From DASQPR01 sp035713725 (GTDB lineage Bacteria > Actinomycetota > Actinomycetes > Mycobacteriales > Micromonosporaceae): DNA of 64,000 bases. The position numbers were made by a program, and so were the translations under genes. The stretch lies in contig DASTMZ010000078.1 in the NCBI GenBank assembly GCA_035713725.1, positions 18,469 through 82,468 on the forward strand. Reading direction: 5' to 3'. The notes beneath the pieces were generated by a model that saw only the letters and a program-made list of their open reading frames with translations, searched no databases and was not told the origin of the DNA. Below, one piece after another: positions 42,157 to 51,174 of the stretch; the first letter of the stretch is position 1; each line of letters opens with the position of its first letter.

Positions 42157-44274
42157 CTACCACGTCCATTTCTGGAGCGCGTTGCCGTTACACGTCGTGA
42201 TAAGAATCGCGGCCTTGCTTGCCGACGACGCCGCGGCGAGACACAGCGTGGTCTTCCCAGCCGGCCGTATCGTGCCGTCCGAACGGAACTGCCAGGTCTG
42301 CGCGATCGTGTTGTTGCACGTGTAGGTCCAGACCTTCTGGCCGTTGACGAAGTTTCTCGACGGCACGTCGAGGCAGTTGCCGAGGACTCGCAGGGTGTTG
42401 TCATTGGGCAGCCGAGTCAGCGCCTGCGCCTTGGTGTTGTTGCAGGTGTACGCCTGCAGATACGTGCGGATCGCGGTCGAAGCCGACGGCACGTCGATGC
42501 ACCGGCCGTTGCTGGTCTTGACCGGGCTCATCACCGGGTTCGGGCCCTTAGCGACCCGAACGATCCTCGCGACAGACGGGACGCCGGCGGCGTCGACAAT
42601 GAAGAGCATGTAGTAGCCGGGAGGTGCCACGCCGCTGTTCGGCGGACCGGTCACCGTCGACGTCGTACCGGAAGCCGAGAACTTCAACGGAATGTAGCGC
42701 TGGCCTTGATCCACGCTGTGGGTCACGTCGCCGAGACCGACCAGTGCGACCTTCCTGATGGTTGTCGCTTGAGCGGACGAGATTGTGAAGCTGGTATTGA
42801 TGCCGACGCCGGCCGGTGCTGTGGAGATGATCGGTCGCGCCGCGCGCTGACCACTGCCGTCTTTCTTGTAGAGGTATGGCGGCGTGAAGTATTCGACGTT
42901 TTTCTCGAGATACCCGACAGTCATGCAGATACTGCAGACGCCGCCGCCGCCCGTCATGACTCGACCGTCCGGCAGCAGCACGGCCGTCGAATGATACTGC
43001 CGGATGCGGCTCGCGCTCGCGAGCACCGTCCATTGACCCGTCACGGGATCCCAGCGCTCCGCAGCGGTTGCGGCATGGTTCAAGTCGACTAGTTCCGAGG
43101 TCGCCGCGCTGGTCATGCCGCCGGTCACGAGCACCGAGCCGTCGGCGAGCAGGGTCGCATTGAGTTGCCGCCGTCCGGTCGACAAGGATCCGGTCGACGT
43201 GACGGACGGGACCAGTCCGGTACTACTGTTCATGACCACGGCGGTACGGGTGGGTACGTTCGCGACGCCGCCCTCGGTGATGTTGCCGCCGCCAACAACG
43301 ACGGACTTGCCGATGTCGTATGTGGCGAAGCTGCCGTAGTCGCGGGTAATGCCGTCGCGGGTGGCAGTTGCCCTGACTACGCCGTCTCCCGAGGTGTTGA
43401 TGGTGTACCCGGTGGCGAACGGGCCGAACAGACCGAGTTGGGCGTCCGGACGCGAGCCCATGAAGGCATAGAGCCGCGCGTTGTAGTTCGTGAAGCCGGA
43501 GAGTGCGCGGATGGCGCCATTAGTCTGGTACACCTCGGCGGTCGCGGGGCCCCCGCCGACGATGACCTCCTCGCCGTTTGCCGTTTCTGCCACCGTTGGG
43601 TACCAGCGTGCGGCGGCCATGTCTTTGCCGCGGGTCCACGTTTCGCTCTGCCAGTTAAAGGTGTAGGTCCGCACCGTGCCGTCAAGTTGCGCGTTGGCGT
43701 TTCCACCGGCGACCAGAATGTTGCCGTTGTCGAGATGCGCGAAACCCGCGCAGAAGATGTTGGAGCCCTGCAAGTCGACCCGCTTATACGTGTCATTGGC
43801 GGGATTCCAGACCATCGCACGCGTGAAGTCGTGATCCGGGTACGACTCGGCCGCATTGTCTCCGACCGAATCCCAGATCAGCACCTTGCCATTGGGCAAC
43901 ACCGCCTCGAACACCGGAACGACAGGCGTGTCAACGACCTGGCTCCACGATCCCGACTGCCCCGGGTCAGCAGCAACGTTCGCACTGCTGCGTGACATCC
44001 CGGGGACCCGCCCGGTCTCGCGCTGGATCCGTGCCGCGTTGGCGGCGGTCCGCTCCTCGATGACCCGCATCGGCGTTCCCACGAGGTCTTCTGCCATGTG
44101 CTCGCGTCCGTCGTCATGACTGTCGACACGCTCCGGAGCGAGCTCGTGGACACGCTTGCCCGCGTCCGACTGCCCGCTACCGCCGGCAACCGCGGCGGAG
44201 CCTAGAGTCGACGTGCCGCACAGGAACAGTGCGGACAGCAATCCAGCAGCGATGAGGCTGCGACGCGCACGCAT
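42157..44274 (-). CDS. Secreted galactose-oxidase-like copper radical oxidase with ricin-type lectin tail
   Basis: About 705 residues. A signal peptide (RRSLIAAGLLSALFLCGTST) starts at ATG 44,274. The core is a seven-bladed Kelch propeller plus a DUF1929 domain, as in galactose/glyoxal oxidase and Streptomyces GlxA. Candidate copper/radical residues are present: Cys in SNIFCAGFAHL, Tyr in ARWYPTVAE (the Cys-Tyr crosslink pair), Tyr-His in RIRQYHSTAVLLPDG and the last His in GDVTHSVDQGQRYIPL. The final 130 residues form a ricin-B beta-trefoil with Q-x-W repeats (AQTWQF and LQKWTW). It should oxidise an alcohol or aldehyde on a glycan, held to that glycan by the lectin domain. GlxA acts with the cellulose-synthase-like CslA; no cslA is near. 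Confidence 0.9.
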   Translation of the reverse strand: MRARRSLIAAGLLSALFLCGTSTLGSAAVAGGSGQSDAGKRVHELAPERVDSHDDGREHMAEDLVGTPMRVIEERTAANAARIQRETGRVPGMSRSSANVAADPGQSGSWSQVVDTPVVPVFEAVLPNGKVLIWDSVGDNAAESYPDHDFTRAMVWNPANDTYKRVDLQGSNIFCAGFAHLDNGNILVAGGNANAQLDGTVRTYTFNWQSETWTRGKDMAAARWYPTVAETANGEEVIVGGGPATAEVYQTNGAIRALSGFTNYNARLYAFMGSRPDAQLGLFGPFATGYTINTSGDGVVRATATRDGITRDYGSFATYDIGKSVVVGGGNITEGGVANVPTRTAVVMNSSTGLVPSVTSTGSLSTGRRQLNATLLADGSVLVTGGMTSAATSELVDLNHAATAAERWDPVTGQWTVLASASRIRQYHSTAVLLPDGRVMTGGGGVCSICMTVGYLEKNVEYFTPPYLYKKDGSGQRAARPIISTAPAGVGINTSFTISSAQATTIRKVALVGLGDVTHSVDQGQRYIPLKFSASGTTSTVTGPPNSGVAPPGYYMLFIVDAAGVPSVARIVRVAKGPNPVMSPVKTSNGRCIDVPSASTAIRTYLQAYTCNNTKAQALTRLPNDNTLRVLGNCLDVPSRNFVNGQKVWTYTCNNTIAQTWQFRSDGTIRPAGKTTLCLAAASSASKAAILITTCNGNALQKWTW

Positions 44275-44613
44275 CCAACGAGTCCCTTCGCCGAAGTCAC
44301 GCAGCGGTTGCTGCCGACGGCATATCGCGACCGACTTCGAGCCGGCGCCGGCTGGCAAAACCTTGATCCAGAGGTTCACCTTGGGCCGGTGCGGAAATCG
44401 CCGTTTACACCCTTTGTCTCATGTGGCTGGTGCCGCCACGCTAGCCGTCACTAAGTCGATATTCAACGTCTCGCGGCGGCACGCTACGGCTGATCCGCGT
44501 CGCCAACCGGTTAGCGGTGGCGACCGATTGGTTGGCCGCAGCCGAAATTGTGCACTGAGCCTCGCCCCTAGAATGAGCCTTGTCCCAGTGGTGATGCTGA
44601 AAGCGGGTCAGGC
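44275..44613. other. Divergent intergenic region, no gene seen
   Basis: 339 bp between the oxidase gene and the RlmJ-like gene. It must hold two promoters; I cannot place them firmly. No protein-like frame. Confidence 0.5.
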
Positions 44614-45471
44614 ATGGCCAACCCGCACTTCGCGAACCTTGGCGATGTCTGGAAGCACTTGTTGCTCACCGAGGTCATCAGCTGGCTGCAGCCAGGGCAC
44701 TACGTCGAGACCCACGCCGGGTCGGCCTTCTACGCGCTCACCGACGACCTGGAGCGCGGCCTTGGGGCAGAACTGTTCCTCACCGCGTCCTCGGAAATCG
44801 AGCCCTTGCGCAGCAGCCCCTACCGGCGGACCATCCTGCGACTCGCCCGCGGTGCCGCGCCGTCATACCCAGGTTCGCCGCTGCTCGCAATGATGCTGCT
44901 TGGCCGCGCGTGCCGATATGTCTTTTGCGACACCGACCCGTCAAGCGCCGCAGACCTGCGAGCCGCCCGCGAACGGCTCGGCCTTCAGAAGGAGGTCCAG
45001 GTGATCGACGGCGACGGCCTTGCCGAAACAACAGCATTGCTGCACGCCAATGCCATCGGCGCGGCCGGCCTGGTGCACGTCGACCCGTTTGACTTCCGCG
45101 CCACTGGGCCGACCGCCACCAGCGCGCTCCAGCTAGTCACGCGCCTGGCTGCCGCCGGCATCCCGACCTTCGCCTGGAATGGGCTGACACCACGATCAGC
45201 CCCGCATGACCTGTTCCATGAAGTAACCGCCGAGGCGCCTACGGCCCGGGCCTGGTCCGCCGAACTGCGTGTCGGCGGACAGCGAGCGAACGTGGCCGGC
45301 ATCGGCTCGGGCTGCGGCGTCCTGTTCACGGCCGGCGACCTGGCCCCGGTCGAGTCGATGCGCCGAGTCGCCGACGCCTACGTTTGCGCATTCAACGAGC
45401 ACCCTAACGCCGCCGACGCCGGCGTCCACGTCACAGCAAGCTACGCTCTGACCTCATCCGACACTAGGTAG
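44614..45471 (+). CDS. RlmJ-like SAM-dependent N6-adenine methyltransferase family protein
   Basis: A 285-residue protein. It opens with ANPHFANLGDVWKHLLLTEV, close to the H-x-G-N-x-x-D-V-x-K-H opening of RlmJ (23S rRNA A2030 N6-methyltransferase), has YVETHAGSAFYAL as likely SAM loop (E/D-T-H-A-G is shared with RlmJ), and LVHVDPFDF near residue 150 as the catalytic D-P-P-F/Y motif, with Phe instead of the second Pro. Whether it still modifies rRNA or another nucleic acid is unknown. ATG 44,614 fits the family start. Stand-alone gene. Confidence 0.7.
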   Translation: MANPHFANLGDVWKHLLLTEVISWLQPGHYVETHAGSAFYALTDDLERGLGAELFLTASSEIEPLRSSPYRRTILRLARGAAPSYPGSPLLAMMLLGRACRYVFCDTDPSSAADLRAARERLGLQKEVQVIDGDGLAETTALLHANAIGAAGLVHVDPFDFRATGPTATSALQLVTRLAAAGIPTFAWNGLTPRSAPHDLFHEVTAEAPTARAWSAELRVGGQRANVAGIGSGCGVLFTAGDLAPVESMRRVADAYVCAFNEHPNAADAGVHVTASYALTSSDTR

Positions 45472-45609
45472 CTCGTCGGTGGCATCGTCGCGGCCGGGCT
45501 CTACTTGCTCGTGTACGCCACCGGTTCGCGCGTCCAAGAGGTCGACGGCTGACGCAATGTCAGCATGGGCGAGTTGATCGACAGTTCCGCATTGGCCGGC
45601 GATGAGCTA

Positions 45610-45830
45610 GCGCACGGCAGACCAACCCCATCGACCCGGATCGGCTGGTTCCTCGCCTCATACGCGTTCTGATCCAGCGGTCACGCCAACTCATCCCAGA
45701 GATCAACTCGTTGACAGATGAACTGGCCACAATGCTCGAACAGCTCGGTCCGGTCTTGCTCGCCGTGCCCGGCTGCGGATGTGCGGATTGTGGCGAACTG
45801 ACAGGCGCTGTTGCGTTGTTGGATCGGCGG
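45610..45830 (+). pseudogene. IS110-family transposase middle-region relic
   Basis: A plus-strand frame reads DPDRLVPRLIRVLIQRSRQL, then IPEINSLTDELATMLEQLGP and VLLAVPGCGCADCGELTG. This matches the linker of IS110 transposases: a basic helix, an E-I-x-x-L-x-x-x-L coiled helix, and the L-L-x-x-P-G-x-G helix-hairpin-helix just before the C-terminal domain. Neither the DEDD domain nor the C-terminus remains. Decayed insertion sequence in a 564-bp gene-free gap; I see nothing else definite in the rest of that gap. Confidence 0.45.
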
Positions 45831-46035
45831 GCATGGCGAGCTCTGATGACTGTCCTGTCATCACGAACTCGCCACCGCTCGAGATCCGTGGCCCGGATTC
45901 CTTCGACAATCTTGTCGATGTGCTGCCTGATCTTGGCGTCGTCTACATCATCGATCGGCGCCGCCGTACCGACCAGCTCGTCGATGGTGGACAGTGAGGT
46001 CTGCCGAATCAGCCGATCCGGCGTCGTACGTCGGC

Positions 46036-47544
46036 CTAGTGGCCGTCGGGGTTCAGAAGTTCGCTAGCGTTCCAGTCGTGGAAGGCCTCAACGAGGCAGC
46101 AGAGCTTGGGCCACCAATAGTCTCGCGGGGCGCCGCCGTAGGCGTCTTGGATGGGAACGAGCAGCCAGTAGATGAGCCCGGACCGGTAGTCGTTGCGAAG
46201 CTGGTCCAAGTCGTAGTTAACGACACCGTGGTCAGCGAGCCGTCGGTGGTAGCGGTGGAGGATCCGTTCTTCCCGGTTGCGGTCGTGGCGCTGTTCGCGG
46301 GTCCAGAATGTCGCGCACAGGTTGACCAGATCGTGTGCGCCGATGTTTGCGGTCGGGCATTGCCAGTCGATCAAGAAGGTGTCGCCTCGGGTGCCGGGTC
46401 GAGGGACCAGGAAGTTGACGAGGTAGCTGTTCCCGTGCATCAGCGTGAGGTGTCGCCGGTCGCGCACTCGGTCAGCCATGTACCGGTCCCAGTGCGCCGG
46501 CAGATGCGCGAGGACGTCTTGGAGGAGCGCTTGTGTGTCGGGAGGGATCTCGGCAACGGCAGCGCCGGCGGACAGGGCCTGCCAGGCACGACGGCGGTGC
46601 TGCTGGTAATCGCCGTAGCGGGTGGTGTCGCCATTCCAGTCCAGCAGCGGGAAGATTCCGTCCCGCAGCAACCGATGATCCCACCAGTAAGCATGAATCC
46701 GGGCGAGTGTATCGACCACTGCCTCGATCGTGTCGTCGTCGGGAACGTCGCCGGCAACCTGCGCATCCCTGTCGCTGGTCGCGGCGACGTGGGTGGCGGA
46801 TAGATCTTCGAGCAGTAGGTGAGACTCGCCGGTGAGTGCCTCGTGCAAAGCTGCGTAGCACTCGGGGACGAGGCGAGGGTGGTCAGCCAGGCCGCCGACA
46901 GTTCGATAGAACCGGACTTCTTCAGCGCTTGCCTGTACCGCCCAGGCTGCGGACAGGTTGCGCTTGAGGATCATTGACCTCGGAGCGCCGGTGGGAACGT
47001 CCTTGTCGAAGTACAGGTGCAGCCTGGCGATCTGGGAGCCTTGGGAAGGCAGATCGTGGTAGTCCACCCGCGTGACCGCGCCGGTCGGGAGCCGGTCACC
47101 GCGGCGCAGCAATGTGGTCACCCAGGACGGGGATATGTCGGTCATGGTGAACATCTCCATCGTTTCCAGCAGATCATCGGCCGACGGCTCGGACGCTGCG
47201 GCCACGGTGGTGAGGATGTCGTCGAGCTTGCGGCGGAGCCGGCGTGAGTGATCGAGGTCAAGGTCAACGCGATCGCGTTGCTCGCGGACAATGTCGATCA
47301 GTGGGCGTTGCCGATCGCCGGCGAGAAAGGACGCGATGGCATCGAGTCCGAACCCAAGGCTTCGTAGTGCCAGGATCCGATAGAGCCGCTGCACATCCGC
47401 GGTCGAGTAGCGTCGATGTTCGCCGTGCGACCGAGCCGACAACGAAAGCAATCTGATCTCGTCGTAGTAGCGCAAGGTGCGAACCGTCACGCCGGCGGCT
47501 CGCGCCAGTGCACCAACCGACCACGACCTCGTTTCCTCGTTCAC
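46036..47544 (-). CDS. MerR-family regulator fused to a degenerate phosphotransferase (APH/CHK-like) domain
   Basis: A 502-residue fusion. Residues 5-110 are a complete MerR DNA-binding domain (WSVGALARAAGVTVRTLRYY, HRRYSTADVQRLYRILALRS) with a following coiled-coil helix. Residues 140-500 have the aminoglycoside/choline kinase fold: ATP-site Lys in MILKRN, Glu in AEEVRFYR, and IDWQ as the metal-binding Asp motif. The catalytic loop reads HGNSYLVN where active kinases have HGDxxxxN, so the catalytic Asp is Asn372 (codon AAC at 46,429-46,431). I infer a ligand-sensing pseudokinase domain that controls the MerR part. GTG 47,544 is preferred to TTG 47,607: it sits 7 bp after the -10 box of a MerR-type promoter. 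Confidence 0.88.
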   Translation of the reverse strand: MNEETRSWSVGALARAAGVTVRTLRYYDEIRLLSLSARSHGEHRRYSTADVQRLYRILALRSLGFGLDAIASFLAGDRQRPLIDIVREQRDRVDLDLDHSRRLRRKLDDILTTVAAASEPSADDLLETMEMFTMTDISPSWVTTLLRRGDRLPTGAVTRVDYHDLPSQGSQIARLHLYFDKDVPTGAPRSMILKRNLSAAWAVQASAEEVRFYRTVGGLADHPRLVPECYAALHEALTGESHLLLEDLSATHVAATSDRDAQVAGDVPDDDTIEAVVDTLARIHAYWWDHRLLRDGIFPLLDWNGDTTRYGDYQQHRRRAWQALSAGAAVAEIPPDTQALLQDVLAHLPAHWDRYMADRVRDRRHLTLMHGNSYLVNFLVPRPGTRGDTFLIDWQCPTANIGAHDLVNLCATFWTREQRHDRNREERILHRYHRRLADHGVVNYDLDQLRNDYRSGLIYWLLVPIQDAYGGAPRDYWWPKLCCLVEAFHDWNASELLNPDGH

Positions 47545-47551
47545 GTCGCCG

Positions 47552-47582
47552 ACGCTACGACGTGACGCTGCGTCCGATTCAA
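47552..47582 (-). promoter_or_regulatory. MerR-type promoter with 19-bp spacer, leaderless start
   Basis: On the minus strand TTGAAT (47,582-47,577) and TAGCGT (47,557-47,552) are separated by 19 bp, the overlong spacing typical of promoters that MerR proteins twist into an active shape. GACGC and GCGTC repeats lie in and beside the spacer. The GTG start follows the -10 box by only 7 bp, implying a transcript that begins at the start codon. Confidence 0.6.
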
Positions 47583-47625
47583 GTCCCAAGTCCGAAGACC
47601 CGGGCAATTAGTGAGTCGTCGATGA

Positions 47626-47786
47626 GGCGCTGTTGCGTTCGGCGATCGTGCACCAGGTTCGATGGGCCGGAGAGACTTTCGGTGTGCCGTCGGCCGTCGT
47701 TGCCACCGCGCTCTGCTTCGCTCGCTTCCGGTTTCCCGCCGCGGTGGTCGTGCTTGCAGTGCGGTGGTGCCTGCGCAGCCCTAGCT
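47626..47786 (+). mobile_element. IS6-like element remnant (left end and start of transposase)
   Basis: GGCGCTGTTGCG at 47,626 resembles the terminal repeat of IS6-family elements and recurs at two other places in the window. About 100 bp further the plus strand encodes FARFRFPAAVVVLAVRWCLR, the opening of IS6-type transposases (F-R-F-P-x-x-V-I-x-x-A-V-R-W-Y-L-R). The element is cut off where the glycosyltransferase gene ends. Confidence 0.55.
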
Positions 47787-49259
47787 TTAGGCCGGCGTCG
47801 ATTCGTTCGCAAGCAGGGTGCCAAACAGCTCGGCGTATCGGAGAAGGTGCTGGTCGCCGACGTAATGTGCGCGGACATGTTCGCGTGCCAACGTGCCCAT
47901 CCGGTTGGCAAGCGCCGTATCGTCGAGTAGCGCTCGCACCGCATGTCCGAACGCGGGCAGGTCCGTTGGGTCGGGCAGCAGAATGCCGGTGCCGTCGGCG
48001 ATCTGGTCCCTGATGCCTCCCACTGCCGAACCGACGACGGGCCTGCCCTTCCACATTCCCTCGGCGACGGTCAGGCCGAAGCCCTCGGCGAGGCTTTTTT
48101 GTACGATCACGCTGGCGTGTCGCTGCAGCGCGTTGACCATTGCGCCGTTTTCGTCGACGTCGCTCATCGGCAGCGTCACGAGCATCACGCGCGACCGCTG
48201 CGACGACGGAAGATTCCGCCACTGGGTAAGGGTCTCCGCGTACACGGTCGCGCCTTCTGGATCGTCGGTCACTCCGGCGACGGATGGCCCGGCGAGGATG
48301 AGCCACCCCGGGCCGTGCGGAGCGACATGCTCGGCAAAGCCTCGCATTACTCCGACCATGTCCTTGAGGCGGTCCCATCGAGACACCTGAACGACAACCG
48401 GATCGTCAGCGCTGGGCAAGTCTTCGGCCTCAACCGATGCCGACTGGGTCACGTCGCCTGGCGAGCCGTCTCGACGCACGTACCGGCATACTGATCCGGC
48501 GCCGTCGCCGGCAAGCACACCCATCTGGACAAGAGCCGCTCGCGCCGCGGCCGGATCCATCGGCTGATTCTTCGGCGAAAACGGATCGATCGACGGCTGG
48601 ATGATCCAGGCCTGCGAAGCCGGCACGGTCGCAGGTATATAGGACTCGCGGGTAAAGACGAAGGCGTCCGCATCGTGGAGGAAGGGTTGCAAAAACTCCC
48701 ACGCCGACCGGCTCACATCGTTTTGACCATCGATACCAATATGCGATCGCCACACCACGTACGCTCCACGCCGGGAAAGCGGAGCAACAAGACCTGCCGT
48801 CTGCGGATCATGCAGCAGCACCAGATCACCGGCACTGATCTGATCGCCGAGACTCGCGACGTTGGCGGCCGTCACGTCCTCGATGTGGGCACGTTCCGCC
48901 GCTCCAAGAACGCCACCCTCGCCAACCTGGCCATGGATCCGGTTGTGTAAACGCTTGGTGATGCGGAAGAACTCCCCGTCGCCACCGATGACCAACCACC
49001 GAATGTCAATGGCGAGGTCCTTCGTATATCCGACCAGCACCTGCAGCATGTCCGCGACGCCGCCACCGCTTTCGGTGGAGCTGATGTTCCAGATGACGCG
49101 GACATCCGACCGGTTCCGGAACTCTGCCGCCGCCTCAAGCAACCGGGCGGTCCGCGGCAAGCCGATGACGTCCTCCAGCGCCGCCACTGGGCGCCGGGGC
49201 ACGTCGACCGGGTGCACCCCATACACACGTTCATGATGGCCCGCCGCGCCCACATCCAA
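47787..49259 (-). CDS. GT4-family glycosyltransferase (trehalose synthase TreT / trehalose phosphorylase-like)
   Basis: A GT-B glycosyltransferase of about 480-490 residues. VIWNISSTESGGGVADMLQ (N-terminal Gly-rich loop), IRWLVIGGDGEFFRITKRLH and VVWRSHIGIDG match the trehalose-forming branch of GT4 (TreT and trehalose phosphorylase). The C-terminal nucleotide-sugar domain has VVQVSRWDRLKDMVGVMRGF and the E-x7-E motif in LAEGFGLTVAEGMWKGRPVV. The likely reaction makes or phosphorolyses trehalose or a related glucoside. The start is uncertain: TTG 49,259, GTG 49,253 and GTG 49,226 are all in frame, with no clear ribosome-binding site. Confidence 0.82.
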   Translation of the reverse strand: MDVGAAGHHERVYGVHPVDVPRRPVAALEDVIGLPRTARLLEAAAEFRNRSDVRVIWNISSTESGGGVADMLQVLVGYTKDLAIDIRWLVIGGDGEFFRITKRLHNRIHGQVGEGGVLGAAERAHIEDVTAANVASLGDQISAGDLVLLHDPQTAGLVAPLSRRGAYVVWRSHIGIDGQNDVSRSAWEFLQPFLHDADAFVFTRESYIPATVPASQAWIIQPSIDPFSPKNQPMDPAAARAALVQMGVLAGDGAGSVCRYVRRDGSPGDVTQSASVEAEDLPSADDPVVVQVSRWDRLKDMVGVMRGFAEHVAPHGPGWLILAGPSVAGVTDDPEGATVYAETLTQWRNLPSSQRSRVMLVTLPMSDVDENGAMVNALQRHASVIVQKSLAEGFGLTVAEGMWKGRPVVGSAVGGIRDQIADGTGILLPDPTDLPAFGHAVRALLDDTALANRMGTLAREHVRAHYVGDQHLLRYAELFGTLLANESTPA

Positions 49260-49575
49260 GGCACAACCACCAAAGGATCAAGGTACTCAGCGGCATCCCC
49301 TTGGACGTTGCCGACGGCAGCCATCTCTCAGCGCGGCACCTATCCGGTCCGATGCGAACACACGCCTAGGGAAACAGTCCTTACCCTGGGCCGGGCCGAA
49401 AAACCATCGGAGAAACCGGAGCACACGACGCATCGAACCACGCGGTTGGTCAAACTCCGCCTCGACGCGGGCCGGTCGCCTTCGGCGCGCGTGGTTACTC
49501 ATTCCAAGAGCGTGACAGGCCTCGCTGAGTCGTAGCCGAGGCGATGCAGCGAGCCCGCATCGCTCGCAGAGCCGG
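49260..49575. other. Intergenic region, no gene seen
   Basis: 316 bp between the glycosyltransferase 5' end and the PucR-type gene 3' end. A different minus frame just upstream of the glycosyltransferase start reads AVGNVQGDAAEYLDPLVVV, which might be the gene's original N-terminus before a frameshift, but this is weak. Confidence 0.4.
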
Positions 49576-51174
49576 TCAGGCGGGAGGTAGGCGTAGGGCG
49601 AGGAAGAAGTCAACCCGGTCCTCGAAGTGGCTCAGGTCGCGGCCGGTGAGTTGCTCGACACGCCGCAGCCGGTACCGGAGGGTGTTGACGTGCACGTGCA
49701 ATTCTTCGGCGCACCGCTGCCACGATCCCGAGCAGCGCAGGAAGGTGTCCACCGTGCCTAGAAGGTCCGCGTTGTGTGACCGGTCGTAGTCGGTGATTGG
49801 GCCAAGCAGCAGGCGACGGAAGGATTGCCGGGCGTCCGCCGCCACACTCGCCAGCAGCAGGACATGAGATGCGAGGTCCGCAGTGGACACGACAGCGACG
49901 GGTTCGTCGATGAGGCTCGCCGCGTGGTGCGTGTGTCGCGACTGTTCCGCCGCACCAGGTAACGCCGTGGCACCGATCGCGATGCTGCTGACACCAATCG
50001 CGAGCCGCTGGCCGCGAAGGCCAGGTGCTAGGGACCGCGCCGACGCGCGCAGGGCCTCGACCGTCTCGTTGGATTGCTCCGGCTTTACCGCGAGCACCGC
50101 CATCGCGGCGTCCGGGACCCTGCCGACCGCCGTGTGGGCAGACAGTTGACGCACGAGCTCGTCGAGGAGATAAGTTGCCAGTTTGCTGGGCGCGGGCCCG
50201 CCAGAAGCCTCGGTGAGGCTGGCCGTTGCGACGAGATAGGTGGCGTCGGCGGAGAGCCGGCAGGCGCGGATGGCGGCACGTAGATCGGACGGCTCGCCGG
50301 GGTTGGCGAGCAGACCGGTGAGTTGTTCGGCGAGGTGGCGCTCGGCCCGGCGTAGCTGGTCGTGTTGAGCCCTCTCAAGGATGACGAGGTTGAGGATCTC
50401 GTCCGCGACCTCCGCGAGCTCTGATGGTGGCGCGTCGATGGTCGCTGGCGCCCCGCGGCTGTCGTTACGCGTCGGCGTCGCCTCGCACACTAGGCACCAT
50501 GCCGCCAGGCGATGCTCGGGGCGTCCCGCGACGGGGAGCAGGAGGAAGTCGCGGCCGTCAAGGCTGACTGTGTGCGGTGGCCGCTCGGCGAGAAGAAAGG
50601 CACGGGCCAGTCGGTTGACGACGGTGGCCGGAAGCGGTCCAGTGCCGGCGATGATCCGGCCGGTGGCCGAGCAGACCCAGCACGAGACCGCCAGCTCATC
50701 CGCCACCGAACGGAGCAGGTCGGCCAGCCGCGCGCCGCGAGCCATCGCCGAGACGAGGCCACGCTGCCGGCCGACAAGCGCGGTCAGCCGGCTGGCCCGC
50801 TGCGACATGATCGACTGACTCACCTCCTCCGTAATCGATTGGAATGACACATCAACCGGTACGCGGAAGATCGCCAGCCCGTGCTGGCGGCATGCGTCCA
50901 CGAGGTCGGGCGGGACCCGGCCGAGGGCGGCTTCGCCGGCGCCGATGGCGGCGACGCCGGCGGCCGCCAGGTTGGCCGCGAACGATTCGGAGTCCCGTTG
51001 GTCGCGCCACCACATGAGCCCGGTGAGGACGAGCTCGCCGCCAGATAGATATCGGCCGGGGTCAAGCAAATCCGTGGTGTACACCCGGTGCACCGGCCGG
51101 TCGAGATCGTCTTCGGTGCCGGACAGCAGGGTGAGTCGCAGGTTCGGCAGATCGAGCAGCTCACGGAGTCGCAT
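49576..51174 (-). CDS. PucR-family transcriptional regulator of purine degradation
   Basis: A 532-residue regulator. The N-terminal PucR domain covers residues 1-125 (MRLRELLDLPNLRLTLLSG and DLLDPGRYLSGGELVLTG), a GGDEF-like/CdaR-type middle domain follows, and the C-terminal HTH_30 is at about 470-530 (LLGTVDTFLRCSGSWQRCAE, LHVHVNTLRYRLRRVEQLTG). ATG 51,174 has AGAGGTGA five bases upstream. It is divergent from uraD and the whole purine operon with 106 bp between, and PucR proteins control purine catabolism in Bacillus, so this is very likely the local regulator. Confidence 0.93.
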   Translation of the reverse strand: MRLRELLDLPNLRLTLLSGTEDDLDRPVHRVYTTDLLDPGRYLSGGELVLTGLMWWRDQRDSESFAANLAAAGVAAIGAGEAALGRVPPDLVDACRQHGLAIFRVPVDVSFQSITEEVSQSIMSQRASRLTALVGRQRGLVSAMARGARLADLLRSVADELAVSCWVCSATGRIIAGTGPLPATVVNRLARAFLLAERPPHTVSLDGRDFLLLPVAGRPEHRLAAWCLVCEATPTRNDSRGAPATIDAPPSELAEVADEILNLVILERAQHDQLRRAERHLAEQLTGLLANPGEPSDLRAAIRACRLSADATYLVATASLTEASGGPAPSKLATYLLDELVRQLSAHTAVGRVPDAAMAVLAVKPEQSNETVEALRASARSLAPGLRGQRLAIGVSSIAIGATALPGAAEQSRHTHHAASLIDEPVAVVSTADLASHVLLLASVAADARQSFRRLLLGPITDYDRSHNADLLGTVDTFLRCSGSWQRCAEELHVHVNTLRYRLRRVEQLTGRDLSHFEDRVDFFLALRLPPA

